Both the position numbers and the translations under genes were made by a program. DNA of 64,000 nucleotides from an uncultured Clostridia bacterium. Its GTDB lineage: Bacteria; Bacillota; Clostridia; Christensenellales; Borkfalkiaceae. Positions 1 to 10,074 of this stretch are shown here, one piece after another (within the stretch, counting starts at the first letter, position 1; every line of letters starts with the position of its first letter). The DNA lies in contig CALVHL010000004.1 in the NCBI GenBank assembly GCA_944327625.1, positions 55,409 through 119,408 of the forward strand. Reading direction: 5' to 3'. The notes below the pieces were generated by a model, which was not told the DNA's origin, searched no databases, and worked only from the letters and a program-made list of their open reading frames with translations.

Positions 1-531
1 CCCTAAAAGGCTCTCTATAAGCATTGCCACAACGCCCGCTCTGTCCTTGCCCGCGCTGCAATGCCAGAGAATACAGCCCTCGTTTTCGACGATCAGGCGG
101 AGCATTTCGGTAAGCTGCCGCTTTGGTTCTTCCGAAAAGAAGATAGAGCGGTACATCTCGATCATATAGTTGTCCGCATTGCCGAACTCCGACTTTATGC
201 GCTTTGACTCTATGACCATGGTCTTTCTCATGCTCTTTTCGCGCGTAATGCCGGGCGTCGCCGTGCAGAGAACGGGCAGGTGGTAATATTCCGCACCCTC
301 CCACAGCGTGTCGGGCGTCTCGTCGCACTCGGTATAAATGCGCAGGTCGACGACCGTCGTCACGCCGTAATCGCGCAGGGCGTTCAGCGTTTCTTCGGAA
401 AGTTTATAAAGTTTTCCGCTCCTTATCAGCTTGTTCTTTACTATCGTGCCGCCGTCTGCCGTGGGCATTCCGCCGAGGTCGCGCGTATTCGCAAGCCCTT
501 TAAGGTTTAATCTTCTGATATGCATACTCAT
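1..531 (-). CDS. Tyrosine-protein phosphatase-like protein (3' end beyond window)
   Basis: The first 177 residues are inside the window; the C-terminus lies beyond the left edge. The start at 531 gives MSMHIRRLNLKG followed by NTRDLGG, the usual opening of bacterial Y_phosphatase3-type enzymes. Near the window edge the frame reads WHCSAGKDRAGVVAMLI, the HCxxGxxR phosphate-binding loop with its catalytic cysteine. Family members remove phosphate from phosphotyrosine or phosphoinositide-type substrates; the substrate here is unknown. A second ATG (523-525) two codons downstream is an alternative start. The gene is divergent from grpE. The motif makes the family assignment firm, but not the physiological role. 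Confidence 0.85.
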   Translation of the reverse strand, partial: MSMHIRRLNLKGLANTRDLGGMPTADGGTIVKNKLIRSGKLYKLSEETLNALRDYGVTTVVDLRIYTECDETPDTLWEGAEYYHLPVLCTATPGITREKSMRKTMVIESKRIKSEFGNADNYMIEMYRSIFFSEEPKRQLTEMLRLIVENEGCILWHCSAGKDRAGVVAMLIESLLG

Positions 532-702
532 ATTGTATCACTAATAGCTTCTGCCGTCAAGGGGGCGGCAATATACAAATATGGAGGGAAGTACTAAAAT
601 TTACCGCAAAAAAATCGTGATAAAAATGTTTAACGCCCTTTTTGAGGTTTATATTTATATTGTAAGCAAGTTGAAAAGCAATAAAAACCAAGGAATTCAG
701 AC

Positions 703-1284
703 ATGGCAGAAAAAGAGAAAAAGCAAAAGCGGCAGACGGCCGAGGGGGAACAGCAAGAACCCGAAGCAAGCTTGCCGCAGGATGAAGGCGAACTGCCCGA
801 GGCAGAGCCCGAAAAGGCGCCCGAGGAGCAGAAGGAGCCTTCCGAACTTGACAAGGCGCTCGCCGCGGCGGAGGACTATAAGCGCAAATGGTATGCGGTC
901 TCTGCCGAATACGACAACTACCGCAAGCGCACGCAGACGGCAACTTCCCAGGCTTACGCCGACGGAAAGACGGAGGCAATTTTAAAGCTTCTGCCCGTCG
1001 CGGACACCTTCGGCTACGCCTACGATGCCGCACCCGACGAAAAGACCAAGGCGGGCATCGACAAGATAGTCAAGAACTTCACAAACATTCTGCTTTCGCT
1101 CGGCGTCGAGGAAATACCGCTCAATGTGGGCGATAAGTTCGACGAAAGCGTGGCGGAAGCCGTATTAAATACGCCCTGCGGCGACGGCGACGAGCCCAAT
1201 ACCGTCAAGGCAATACTCAAAAAGGGTTACAGACGCGGCGACAAGGTAATACGCTTTGCGCAGGTCTCCGTAACCGTCGAATAA
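703..1284 (+). CDS. grpE: Nucleotide exchange factor GrpE
   Basis: 193 residues, normal for GrpE. Residues 1 to about 45 are acidic and low complexity. A long helical stretch follows (YKRKWYAVSAEYDNYRKRT), then the C-terminal domain ending GYRRGDKVIRFAQVSVTVE, the typical GrpE signature. It releases ADP from DnaK in the cytoplasm. First gene of grpE-dnaK-dnaJ, 30 bp ahead of dnaK. No hrcA precedes it and I see no CIRCE operator (TTAGCACTC, nine bases, GAGTGCTAA) upstream, so the heat-shock control usual in Bacillota is not visible here. Confidence 0.97.
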   Translation: MAEKEKKQKRQTAEGEQQEPEASLPQDEGELPEAEPEKAPEEQKEPSELDKALAAAEDYKRKWYAVSAEYDNYRKRTQTATSQAYADGKTEAILKLLPVADTFGYAYDAAPDEKTKAGIDKIVKNFTNILLSLGVEEIPLNVGDKFDESVAEAVLNTPCGDGDEPNTVKAILKKGYRRGDKVIRFAQVSVTVE

Positions 1285-3114
<1,830 letters not shown>

Positions 3115-3142
3115 TAAGCATAAATCCAAATAATTGCCTGAA

Positions 3143-3173
3143 TTTGCAGCGCACGGCTACCGTGCGCTGCAAA
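3143..3173. other. Perfect 14-bp hairpin between dnaK and dnaJ
   Basis: Arms 3143-3156 (TTTGCAGCGCACGG) and 3160-3173 are exact inverse complements around the loop CTA. No T-run follows on the plus strand, so a simple intrinsic terminator is unlikely. An RNA-processing or attenuation hairpin that lowers dnaJ relative to dnaK is an inference. Confidence 0.6.
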
Positions 3174-3259
3174 CGGGTATAAAAAGGCAGTCATTCCCCG
3201 CATAATATTGCGGCGGAAAGCGCCTGACGACTACCCCAAACGGAGAAGATTAGCTTAAA

Positions 3260-4402
3260 ATGGCAGAAAAGAAGAATTACTACGAAATCCTCGGCGTGTC
3301 CAAGACGGCTACGCAGGACGAAATAAAATCGGCGTACAGAAAGCTCGCCAAGCAATATCACCCCGACTTCCACCCCGGCGACGCCGTCGCGGCGGAGAAG
3401 TTCAAGGAGATAAACGAGGCGAACGAAGTGCTCTCCGACGAAAATAAGCGCAAGCAGTACGACTTCGAGCTCGAACACCCCGGCATGGGAAGCATGGGCG
3501 GCGGTATGGGCGGAATGGGAGGCATGGGCGGCTTCGAGGATATAATTTCCTCGATGTTCGGCGGCTTCGGCGGTTTCGGCAGACAGGGCGGCGCGCCCCA
3601 GCGCTCGCGCGGGGCGGACATCGACCAGACCGTAAGGCTTTCCTTCCTCGACGCCATCAAGGGCTGCTCTAAGGAGATAAGCTATTTCCGCAACGAGCCC
3701 TGCAAGGCGTGTTCGGGAACGGGCGCAAAGAACGGCACGGCGTTTTCACAGTGTACGCGCTGCGGCGGCAGCGGCAGGGTAAAGTTCCAGCAGGATACCC
3801 TGTTCGGCAGGACCATTCAGGTCGGCGCCTGTCCCGACTGTAACGGCACGGGCAAGAAGATAACCGAGCGCTGCCCCGACTGCAAGGGCGTAGGCTATAC
3901 GAGAAAACAGACGACTTTCACCGTCAATATTCCCGCGGGCGTCGACAAGGACAGCTCGCTCCGCAAGCGCGGCTATGGTCAGGCTTCGCCCAACGGCGGC
4001 GATCCCGGCGACCTCTACGTATATTTCAGGATAGAGCCGCACAAGCTCCTCAGAAGGGAGGACAGGGATCTGTTCGTCACCGTGCCCATCAGCTATATGA
4101 CGGCGTGCGCGGGCGGCAAGATTTCCGTTCCCGGCATCGACGACACGCTCGACCTCACCATACCCGCGGGTACGCCCAGCGGCACGCGCTTCTGTATTAA
4201 GGGCAAGGGCGTGAAGACGGTCAACGGCACGGGCAACCTCTACGTCACGGTAGAGATAGACATACCCCAGAAGCTCACGAAAGACCAGATCAAAAAGCTG
4301 TCCTCTTTCGAGGAGACGGTTACGCTCAAATCGTGCGACAGAATGCAGAAGTATTCCTCCGACGTCTCCGCCCTCTACGGAAGAAGCGTCGGCAAGCAGT
4401 AA
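3260..4402 (+). CDS. dnaJ: Co-chaperone DnaJ (Hsp40)
   Basis: 380 residues with full class I architecture. The J domain carries the HPD motif at residues 34-36 ([10 protein letters not shown]). A Gly/Met/Phe-rich linker ([13 protein letters not shown]) follows. Four zinc-binding CxxCxGxG repeats read [24 protein letters not shown] and CPDCKGVG. The C-terminal substrate-binding domains follow. DnaJ delivers clients to DnaK and stimulates its ATPase. Third gene of the operon, 145 bp after dnaK and followed by a strong terminator. The last 30 residues (after LSSFEETV) are family-atypical but in frame. Confidence 0.97.
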   Translation: MAEKKNYYEILGVSKTATQDEIKSAYRKLAKQYHPDFHPGDAVAAEKFKEINEANEVLSDENKRKQYDFELEHPGMGSMGGGMGGMGGMGGFEDIISSMFGGFGGFGRQGGAPQRSRGADIDQTVRLSFLDAIKGCSKEISYFRNEPCKACSGTGAKNGTAFSQCTRCGGSGRVKFQQDTLFGRTIQVGACPDCNGTGKKITERCPDCKGVGYTRKQTTFTVNIPAGVDKDSSLRKRGYGQASPNGGDPGDLYVYFRIEPHKLLRREDRDLFVTVPISYMTACAGGKISVPGIDDTLDLTIPAGTPSGTRFCIKGKGVKTVNGTGNLYVTVEIDIPQKLTKDQIKKLSSFEETVTLKSCDRMQKYSSDVSALYGRSVGKQ

Positions 4403-4442
4403 TAAAACCGCGCAGAAAATTAACGCAATCGCAACATAAATT

Positions 4443-4478
4443 TGCCCGTCCTTTACCGTGAGGACGGGCAGTTTTTTT
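4443..4478 (+). terminator. Rho-independent terminator of grpE-dnaK-dnaJ
   Basis: Stem TGCCCGTCCT (4443-4452) pairs with AGGACGGGCA (4461-4470), 10 bp with an 8-nt loop, followed by G and seven T. It lies 40 bp after the dnaJ stop. Confidence 0.9.
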
Positions 4479-4570
4479 ATGATTTTTTTTCGACTGATGA
4501 CTTGCCGAAGAACTTTTCTGCGAAAGATGTGTACGCTTGCAGATATGCGCATATTTACCGCTGAGCAGCC

Positions 4571-4600
4571 GTTAATTGCGGCATAGTGCGGGGGCAATTG
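4571..4600 (+). repeat. 30-bp dispersed palindromic repeat, copy 1
   Basis: Begins GTTAATTGCGGCATAGTGC and ends GGGGGCAATTG. Same 30-bp family as ten other intergenic copies in the window. Opens an array of three copies about 80 bp apart in the gene-free stretch 4403-4918, which otherwise holds only the two flanking terminators. Confidence 0.85.
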
Positions 4601-4652
4601 AATTTTCTGCCTTCGGCGGCGGAATATGTCTGTTATTCACGCAAAAAAGTGC

Positions 4653-4682
4653 GTTGGTTGAGGCATAGTGCGGGGGCAATTG
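4653..4682 (+). repeat. 30-bp dispersed palindromic repeat, copy 2
   Basis: Begins GTTGGTTGAGGCATAGTGC and ends GGGGGCAATTG, 82 bp after copy 1. The preceding bases (AAAAAAGTGC) are nearly the same as those before copy 3, so similarity extends beyond the 30-bp core. Confidence 0.85.
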
Positions 4683-4731
4683 CATTTTGCCGACTTTTAA
4701 AAAACCGTGCCTGAAATGCGCGAAAAAGTGC

Positions 4732-4761
4732 GTTGGTTGCGGCATATTATGCGGTCAATTG
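4732..4761 (+). repeat. 30-bp dispersed palindromic repeat, copy 3
   Basis: Begins GTTGGTTGCGGCATATTATG and ends GCGGTCAATTG, 79 bp after copy 2. No further copy follows before the hydrogenase terminator. Confidence 0.85.
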
Positions 4762-4856
4762 CAATTTTTCGGCATAAGTCGGGGCGAAATAAAATAAATT
4801 GCACGTATCGCGGCTTGCAAAGTTGCGGCGCAGGGAATTGTGGTTATACGATATAT

Positions 4857-4895
4857 AAAAAAGGGCGGGGACGAAATTGCTTTCGTCTCCGCCCT
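4857..4895 (-). terminator. Terminator of the hydrogenase operon
   Basis: Arms 4862-4876 and 4881-4895 form a 15-bp stem with one G-T pair and a 4-nt loop. Read on the minus strand it is followed by six T (A-run at 4857-4862). It lies 24 bp beyond the hydA stop. Confidence 0.9.
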
Positions 4896-4918
4896 CGTTT
4901 GCGGCAATGCGCCGCGCG

Positions 4919-6646
4919 TCAGATCTTGGGGTTGGGTTTGTACGAGGTGTGCAGTATCTCGTGCGCCCTGTGGCTGTTGGGGAAGTTGAGATAATCGTTG
5001 TAGATTATGTCTATCGTGGGCGAGTCTGCCGAACGGCGATAGCTGTTGGTGTTGTCGCATGAATACAGCGCCTTGGCGCGCGCCTCTTTGAGTTCGACAG
5101 AGTTTCTCACGCTGTCGGGCAGGGTGGGCTGACCGCCGCCGTTTACGCAGCCGCCGGGGCAGGACATTATCTCGACGAAGTCGTACTTCTTTTCGCCCGA
5201 CTTTATGCTCTCGACGATCTTTCTCGCGTTGTCCAGGCCGCTTGCAACGGCTACCTTAATGGTGTGTCCGGCAACGAGGTAAGTGGCTTCCTTTATGGGG
5301 TTGCTGCCGCGGACGGCGAAGAAATCGAGCACTTCAAAGCTGCCGTCGAGCATGTGCGCCGCTGTACGGAGAGCGGCTTCCATAACGCCGCCCGTCGCGC
5401 CGAATATCGCGCCCGCGCCCGTCGCGGTTGCAAAGGGGTTGTCAAATTCTTCGTCGGGCAGTTCGGTGAACTTGATGCCCGCCGTCTTGATCATTCTCGC
5501 AAGTTCGCGCGTCGTAATTGCAACGTCGACGTCGCCCTTCATCTCCTCTCTCGCGCACTCGTATTTCTTTGCCGTGCAGGGAATTACGCTGACGACGAAT
5601 AGCGAGGCGGGATCGATATTGTTCTTCTCGCACCAATAGGTTTTGAGCAGTGCGCCGAACATCTGCTGGGGCGACTTGCAGGTCGAAAGGTGGGGTATCA
5701 TCTCGGGATAGGTCTGCTCTATGAACTTTATCCACGCGGGGCAGCAGCTCGTGAACATGGGCATGGGCTTGTTGGTCTTAATGCGGTTGATGAGTTCGCT
5801 CGCCTCCTCCATAATCGTGAGGTCGGCGGTGACGTCCATATTGAACACCGCTTCGGGGTTGAAGCGGCGGATAGCCGCAATCATCTTGCCCTCTACGTTC
5901 GTGCCGATGGGCATATCGAACGCCTCGCCGAGGGTTGCCCTTACGGAGGGAGCGGTTATGAATACTACTTTCTTGCTGCTGTCGGAGAGCGCCGCCCATA
6001 CTTCGTTTATGTTGCTCTTTTCGGAGAGTGCGCCGACGGGGCAGTCGACCACGCACTGGCCGCAGCCCACGCAGGGCGATTCGACGAGCGGGCGGTCGAA
6101 CGCGCTGCCGATATGTACGTTGAAGCCCCTGCCGATAGGACCTATCGCGTATATTCCCTGCTTCTTGCAGGCGTTGACGCAGCGCATACAGTTTATGCAC
6201 TTATCGTTATCCCTTATGAGATAGGGGGTAGAGTCGTCGAGGGGCAGCACGAAGTCCTCGCCCTTGAACCTGTCCTCGTCGACGCTGTAACCGAGCGAAA
6301 GGCGCTGCAGCTCGCACGAGTGGTTTCTCTCGCAGGAAAGGCACTTCTTCTTGTGCTTGGAGAGTATGAGTTCGAGCGTCATCTTTCTCGACTGGCGGCA
6401 CTTTTCGGTGTTCGTCCTTACTTCCATGCCCTCGGCCACGGGATAGACGCAGGCAGCCACGAGCCCTCTCGCGCCCGTCGCCTCGACTACGCACATTCTG
6501 CAACTGCCCATTCGGCTGACGTCTTTGAGGAAGCAGAGGGTGGGTATTTCGATATGCGCCTGCCTTGCCGCCTGTAAAATGGTCGTTCCTTCGGGAACGG
6601 TTACGGGTATTCCGTTAATTTTAAGGTTAATCATCTTAGTTTCCAT
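4919..6646 (-). CDS. hydA: NADH-dependent [FeFe]-hydrogenase catalytic subunit (HydA/HndD type)
   Basis: 575 residues from ATG 6646; a GTG at 6658 overlapping the upstream stop is an alternative start. Order: N-terminal [2Fe-2S] domain (MGSCRMCVVEATG), the His/Cys cluster (CLSCERNHSCELQRL), two [4Fe-4S] motifs (CINCMRCVNAC and CVGCGQCVVDC), then the H-cluster domain with TSCCPAW, IPCTAKKYE and SCPGGCVNGGGQP. These are the P1-P3 signatures of active group A enzymes. It makes H2 from NADH and reduced ferredoxin as part of a trimer with the two upstream genes. Last gene of the operon, followed by a terminator. The maturases HydE, HydF and HydG are not in the window. Confidence 0.95.
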   Translation of the reverse strand: METKMINLKINGIPVTVPEGTTILQAARQAHIEIPTLCFLKDVSRMGSCRMCVVEATGARGLVAACVYPVAEGMEVRTNTEKCRQSRKMTLELILSKHKKKCLSCERNHSCELQRLSLGYSVDEDRFKGEDFVLPLDDSTPYLIRDNDKCINCMRCVNACKKQGIYAIGPIGRGFNVHIGSAFDRPLVESPCVGCGQCVVDCPVGALSEKSNINEVWAALSDSSKKVVFITAPSVRATLGEAFDMPIGTNVEGKMIAAIRRFNPEAVFNMDVTADLTIMEEASELINRIKTNKPMPMFTSCCPAWIKFIEQTYPEMIPHLSTCKSPQQMFGALLKTYWCEKNNIDPASLFVVSVIPCTAKKYECAREEMKGDVDVAITTRELARMIKTAGIKFTELPDEEFDNPFATATGAGAIFGATGGVMEAALRTAAHMLDGSFEVLDFFAVRGSNPIKEATYLVAGHTIKVAVASGLDNARKIVESIKSGEKKYDFVEIMSCPGGCVNGGGQPTLPDSVRNSVELKEARAKALYSCDNTNSYRRSADSPTIDIIYNDYLNFPNSHRAHEILHTSYKPNPKI

Positions 6647-6654
6647 CGTACACC

Positions 6655-8547
6655 TCACTTTCTCTCAATGGCGTCAAACTTACAGTTAGCCATGCACAGT
6701 CCGCACTTTACGCACTTTGCGGTATCTATGACGTGCGGCTGCTTGACGGAACCCGAAATGGCGTGTACGGGGCAGTTCCTTGCGCACAGCGTACAGCCCT
6801 TGCACTTGGCGGGATCGATATGGTAAGTGAACAGCGCCTTGCACACGCCCGCGCGGCAAATCTTTTTGGTGATGTGCTCGTCATATTCCTCCCTGAAATA
6901 GCGCAGGGTGGAGAGTACGGGGTTGGGCGCGGACTGACCGAGCGCGCACAGCGACGACTGCTTCATGTGGTTGGACAGTTCTTCGATCTTGTCTATGTCC
7001 TCGGGTTCGCCCTTGCCGTCTGTAATCTTGGTGAGCAGCTGTAAAAGCCTCTTTGTGCCTATTCTGCAAGGCGTACACTTGCCGCACGACTCGTCTGCGG
7101 TGAATTCGAGATAGAACTTTGAAATGTCGACCATACAGGTGTCTTCGTCGAGTATTATCATGCCGCCGCTGCCCATCATGGAGCCTATCTGAATGAGGCT
7201 GTCATAGTCTATGGGAACGTCTATGCACTCTGCGGGGATACAGCCGCCCGAAGGACCGCCAGTCTGCGCCGCCTTGAACGCCTTGCCGTTTGGTATGCCG
7301 CCGCCGATCTCCTCGACTATTTCCCTCAGCGTCGTGCCCATGGGCACTTCGACGAGGCCGACGTTGGTAATTTTTCCGCCCAGCGCGAATACCTTTGTGC
7401 CCGACGAATTCTTCGTGCCAATCGACGAGAACCACGCCGCGCCCTTCATTATTATGGGGTTGATATTCGCCCAGGTCTCTACGTTGTTCAATATGGTGGG
7501 CTTGCCGAAAAGTCCTTTGACGGCGGGGAAGGGAGGACGGGGACGGGGCTCGCCGCGGTGACCTTCAATGCTCCTCATCAGCGCCGTCTCCTCGCCGCAG
7601 ACGAACGCGCCCGCGCCGAGACGTATTTCTATGTCGAAGTCGAACCCGCTGCCGAGTATGTTCTTGCCTAAAAGTCCGTATTCCCTCGCCTGAGTTATGG
7701 CTATTTTAAGCCTTGCCACGGCTACGGGGTATTCTGCGCGGACGTAGATGAAGCCGTTGTGCGCGCCTATCGCATAGCCGGCTATCGCCATTGCTTCAAG
7801 TACGCAGTGCGGATCGCCCTCGAGCACCGAACGGTCCATGAACGCGCCGGGATCGCCCTCGTCGGCGTTGCAGCAGACGTATTTGACGTCGCCCTTGGAC
7901 GCCTTGGCGAACGCCCATTTTCTGCCCGTGGGGAAGCCCGCGCCGCCCCTGCCGCGCAGACCGGACGCAAGCATTTCGTTGATTACGTCGTCGGGACTCA
8001 TCAGAAGCAGTACCTTTTCAAGCGCTTCATAGTCGCCTGCGGCAATCGCCTCGTTGATATTCTCGGGTGCGATTACACCGCAGTTGCGGAGCGCTATTCT
8101 CATCTGCTTTTTATAGAAGGGCGTTTCGGCGAAGGGTATTATTTCGCCGCTCTCTGTAATCGTGCCCTTGTAGAGGTATTCCTTGACGACCTCGCCGCCC
8201 TTTTTAAGGTGCTTTTCGACTATCGTCTTGGCGTGTTCGGGCGTCATCTGCGAATAGAATACGCCCTCGGGATAGACTATCATTATAGGACCGAGTGCGC
8301 AGAGCCCGAAGCAGCCCGTCTTGACGACGAGCACGTCGTCTATATTGTTCTCCGCAAGAGAAGTTTCAAGCTGTTTTAAAACTTTGAGCGAGTGGGAGGA
8401 GGTACAGCCCGTACCGCCGCAGACGAGCACCTGTTTGCGGTATTTGGTCTTGGCGGCAAGCTTTTCGCCTTCTTCCCTGATTATGCGGCGGACAGCCACT
8501 ATGTCGTGATACTTTTTGCGTATGCAGTCTAACTTTTCGGGAGTCAT
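6655..8547 (-). CDS. hydB: NADH-dependent [FeFe]-hydrogenase, NuoF-like flavoprotein subunit (HydB/HndC)
   Basis: 630 residues. The N-terminal thioredoxin-like [2Fe-2S] domain carries VCGGTGCTSSHSLKVL and KTGCFGLCALGP. The NuoF core has the FMN/NADH glycine loop (GLRGRGGAGFPTGRKW) and the [4Fe-4S] ligands in ESCGKCTPCRIGTKR. The C-terminus adds two ferredoxin motifs (CKGCTLCARNCP and CVKCGLCMANC). The protein oxidises NADH and is the usual bifurcation site in HydABC-type complexes. Its ATG overlaps the stop of the NuoE-like gene (ATGA), which indicates translational coupling. Confidence 0.95.
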   Translation of the reverse strand: MTPEKLDCIRKKYHDIVAVRRIIREEGEKLAAKTKYRKQVLVCGGTGCTSSHSLKVLKQLETSLAENNIDDVLVVKTGCFGLCALGPIMIVYPEGVFYSQMTPEHAKTIVEKHLKKGGEVVKEYLYKGTITESGEIIPFAETPFYKKQMRIALRNCGVIAPENINEAIAAGDYEALEKVLLLMSPDDVINEMLASGLRGRGGAGFPTGRKWAFAKASKGDVKYVCCNADEGDPGAFMDRSVLEGDPHCVLEAMAIAGYAIGAHNGFIYVRAEYPVAVARLKIAITQAREYGLLGKNILGSGFDFDIEIRLGAGAFVCGEETALMRSIEGHRGEPRPRPPFPAVKGLFGKPTILNNVETWANINPIIMKGAAWFSSIGTKNSSGTKVFALGGKITNVGLVEVPMGTTLREIVEEIGGGIPNGKAFKAAQTGGPSGGCIPAECIDVPIDYDSLIQIGSMMGSGGMIILDEDTCMVDISKFYLEFTADESCGKCTPCRIGTKRLLQLLTKITDGKGEPEDIDKIEELSNHMKQSSLCALGQSAPNPVLSTLRYFREEYDEHITKKICRAGVCKALFTYHIDPAKCKGCTLCARNCPVHAISGSVKQPHVIDTAKCVKCGLCMANCKFDAIERK

Positions 8548-9044
8548 GCTTTTTCCTCCTGTCTGTACTTATCGAGAATGTCCTTGACCATATCCGGGGT
8601 AAGTTTGCCGTAGACGTCCTCGTTTATCATCATTACGGGCGCAAGTCCGCAGGCGCCGACGCAGCGGCAGCTGTCTATCGAAAACAGTCCGTCCGACGTA
8701 CACTGACCGCACCTGATGCCAAGCTGCTTTTCGACTTCTGCAAGTATTTTGTCAGAGCCCTTTACATAGCACGCCGTGCCGAGGCATACGCTTATGCGGT
8801 ATTTACCCTTGGGGAGAAGCGAAAACTGCGAATAAAACGTGGCAACTCCGTACACTTCCGAAAGCGAAATGTGCAGTTTCTCGGCTATCGCTGACTGAAC
8901 TTCGATGGGCAGATAGCCGTAAATGGCCTGAGCCTCCTGCAATATGTGCATGAGACAGCCCGGGGTGGAGTGTGATTCTTCGATTACGGCTTCAAGCTTG
9001 GCACGCTGTTCCGCCGTTTCGCTGAATGGCATTTTGTCCTCCAT
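8544..9044 (-). CDS. hydC: NADH-dependent [FeFe]-hydrogenase, NuoE-like subunit (HydC/HndA)
   Basis: 166 residues from ATG 9044 (MEDKMPFSETAEQ). Thioredoxin-fold [2Fe-2S] protein with ligands in CLGTACYVKGSDK and CRCVGACGLAPV, the NuoE pattern. Family members pass electrons within NADH-linked hydrogenase complexes. The start is fixed by a strong ribosome binding site (AAGGAGGATTAC). A longer reading frame from 9158 is ruled out because the operon promoter (9130-9158) would lie inside it. First gene of hydC-hydB-hydA; the stop overlaps the next start. Confidence 0.93.
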   Translation of the reverse strand: MEDKMPFSETAEQRAKLEAVIEESHSTPGCLMHILQEAQAIYGYLPIEVQSAIAEKLHISLSEVYGVATFYSQFSLLPKGKYRISVCLGTACYVKGSDKILAEVEKQLGIRCGQCTSDGLFSIDSCRCVGACGLAPVMMINEDVYGKLTPDMVKDILDKYRQEEKA

Positions 9045-9129
9045 GTAATCCTCCTTGTGGAATATAAAAAAGGTTATTTGCACGGCGCGCGGATATATTC
9101 TCATCGTCGCATAAGTGCATCTTAATGCC

Positions 9130-9158
9130 ATTATACCATAAAAGTCAGCCTTTTCCAA
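9130..9158 (-). promoter_or_regulatory. Sigma-A promoter of the hydrogenase operon
   Basis: Minus strand -35 TTGGAA (9158-9153), 17-bp spacer, -10 TATAAT (9135-9130) with an extended TG element one base upstream. Transcription would start near 9123, about 80 bp ahead of hydC. Confidence 0.8.
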
Positions 9159-9288
9159 CTAAAAGAATGAAAAGATATATAACATTCTGTTATATTTTTT
9201 CCGGTTTTGTCGCAAACTGTCGCCCGTTTTCGGGTAAAATTATTCCCGCGTACGCTCTCGCGCCGCGGGGGGAAGGGGAAAAGAAACA

Positions 9289-10074
9289 TCAGCCGAAGCG
9301 ACCGTTGATATAGTCGTCGGTCTTCTTGTTTTTGGGGTTGGAGAACAGCTTTTTTGTGTCGTCCATCTCAATCATCTCGCCGAGGAGGAAGTAAGCCGTC
9401 TTGTCGGCTATTCTGAACGCCTGCTGCATATTGTGCGTGACCATAATAATGGTCATGTTCTTTTTGAGCTCCATGCACAGTTCCTCTATCTTGCCCGTCG
9501 AAATGGGATCGAGCGCGGAGGTGGGTTCGTCCATGAGGAGTATCTGCGGCTCGACGGCGAGCGCCCTCGCTATGCACAGCCTCTGCTGCTGTCCGCCCGA
9601 AAGCCCCAGTGCAGATTTGCCCAGACGGTCCTTGACTTCGTCCCACATCGCCGCGCCTTTGAGCGACTTTTCGACTATGCCGTCAAGCTCGCTCTTTTTG
9701 CGTATGCCGAACGTGCGCGGGCCGTAAGCTATGTTGTCATAGACGGACATCGCAAGCGGGTTGGGGCGCTGGAACACCATTCCGACGTTCTTTCTCAGCA
9801 TTGCGAGGTTCGCGCCCTTGGCGTAGATATCGGTGTCGCCGACCTTGATTTCGCCCGTAATCTTGCACCCTTCGATGAGGTCGTTCATGCGGTTCAATGA
9901 CTTTATGAGCGTAGACTTGCCGCAGCCCGACGGACCTATCATTGCGGTAAGCTGGTTTTCGGGGAAGTCCATATTTATGTCTTTGAGCGCGTGGAACGTG
10001 CCGTAAAACAGGTTCATGTTGCGCACCGAAACGGCTACGCCGCCCTCGATTTTAAAGTTTTCAATTTTCTGCAT
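9289..10074 (-). CDS. pstB: Phosphate ABC transporter ATP-binding protein PstB
   Basis: 261 residues with Walker A ([19 protein letters not shown]), ABC signature ([16 protein letters not shown]), Walker B ([13 protein letters not shown]) and the H-loop ([13 protein letters not shown]). The short signature-rich form and the N-terminal [14 protein letters not shown] are characteristic of PstB. It powers high-affinity phosphate import through the membrane subunits encoded upstream. Its start overlaps the pstCA stop by 14 bp. No phoU gene follows, although that is the usual partner. Confidence 0.96.
   Translation of the reverse strand: MQKIENFKIEGGVAVSVRNMNLFYGTFHALKDINMDFPENQLTAMIGPSGCGKSTLIKSLNRMNDLIEGCKITGEIKVGDTDIYAKGANLAMLRKNVGMVFQRPNPLAMSVYDNIAYGPRTFGIRKKSELDGIVEKSLKGAAMWDEVKDRLGKSALGLSGGQQQRLCIARALAVEPQILLMDEPTSALDPISTGKIEELCMELKKNMTIIMVTHNMQQAFRIADKTAYFLLGEMIEMDDTKKLFSNPKNKKTDDYINGRFG

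Noticed and set aside
540..702. CIRCE operator or clear sigma-A promoter before grpE
   Set aside because: No TTAGCACTC-type inverted repeat. Candidate boxes (TTTAAC at 629, TATATT at 656) are 21 bp apart, too far for confidence.
4571..4761. CRISPR array
   Set aside because: Only three units, repeats are imperfect and palindromic, spacers are about 50 bp, the same repeat occurs singly at many other intergenic sites, and no cas gene is near.
9045..9158. N-terminal extension of the NuoE-like gene from ATG 9158
   Set aside because: A good sigma-A promoter (9130-9158) lies inside it, the added residues have no family similarity, and a strong ribosome binding site precedes ATG 9044.
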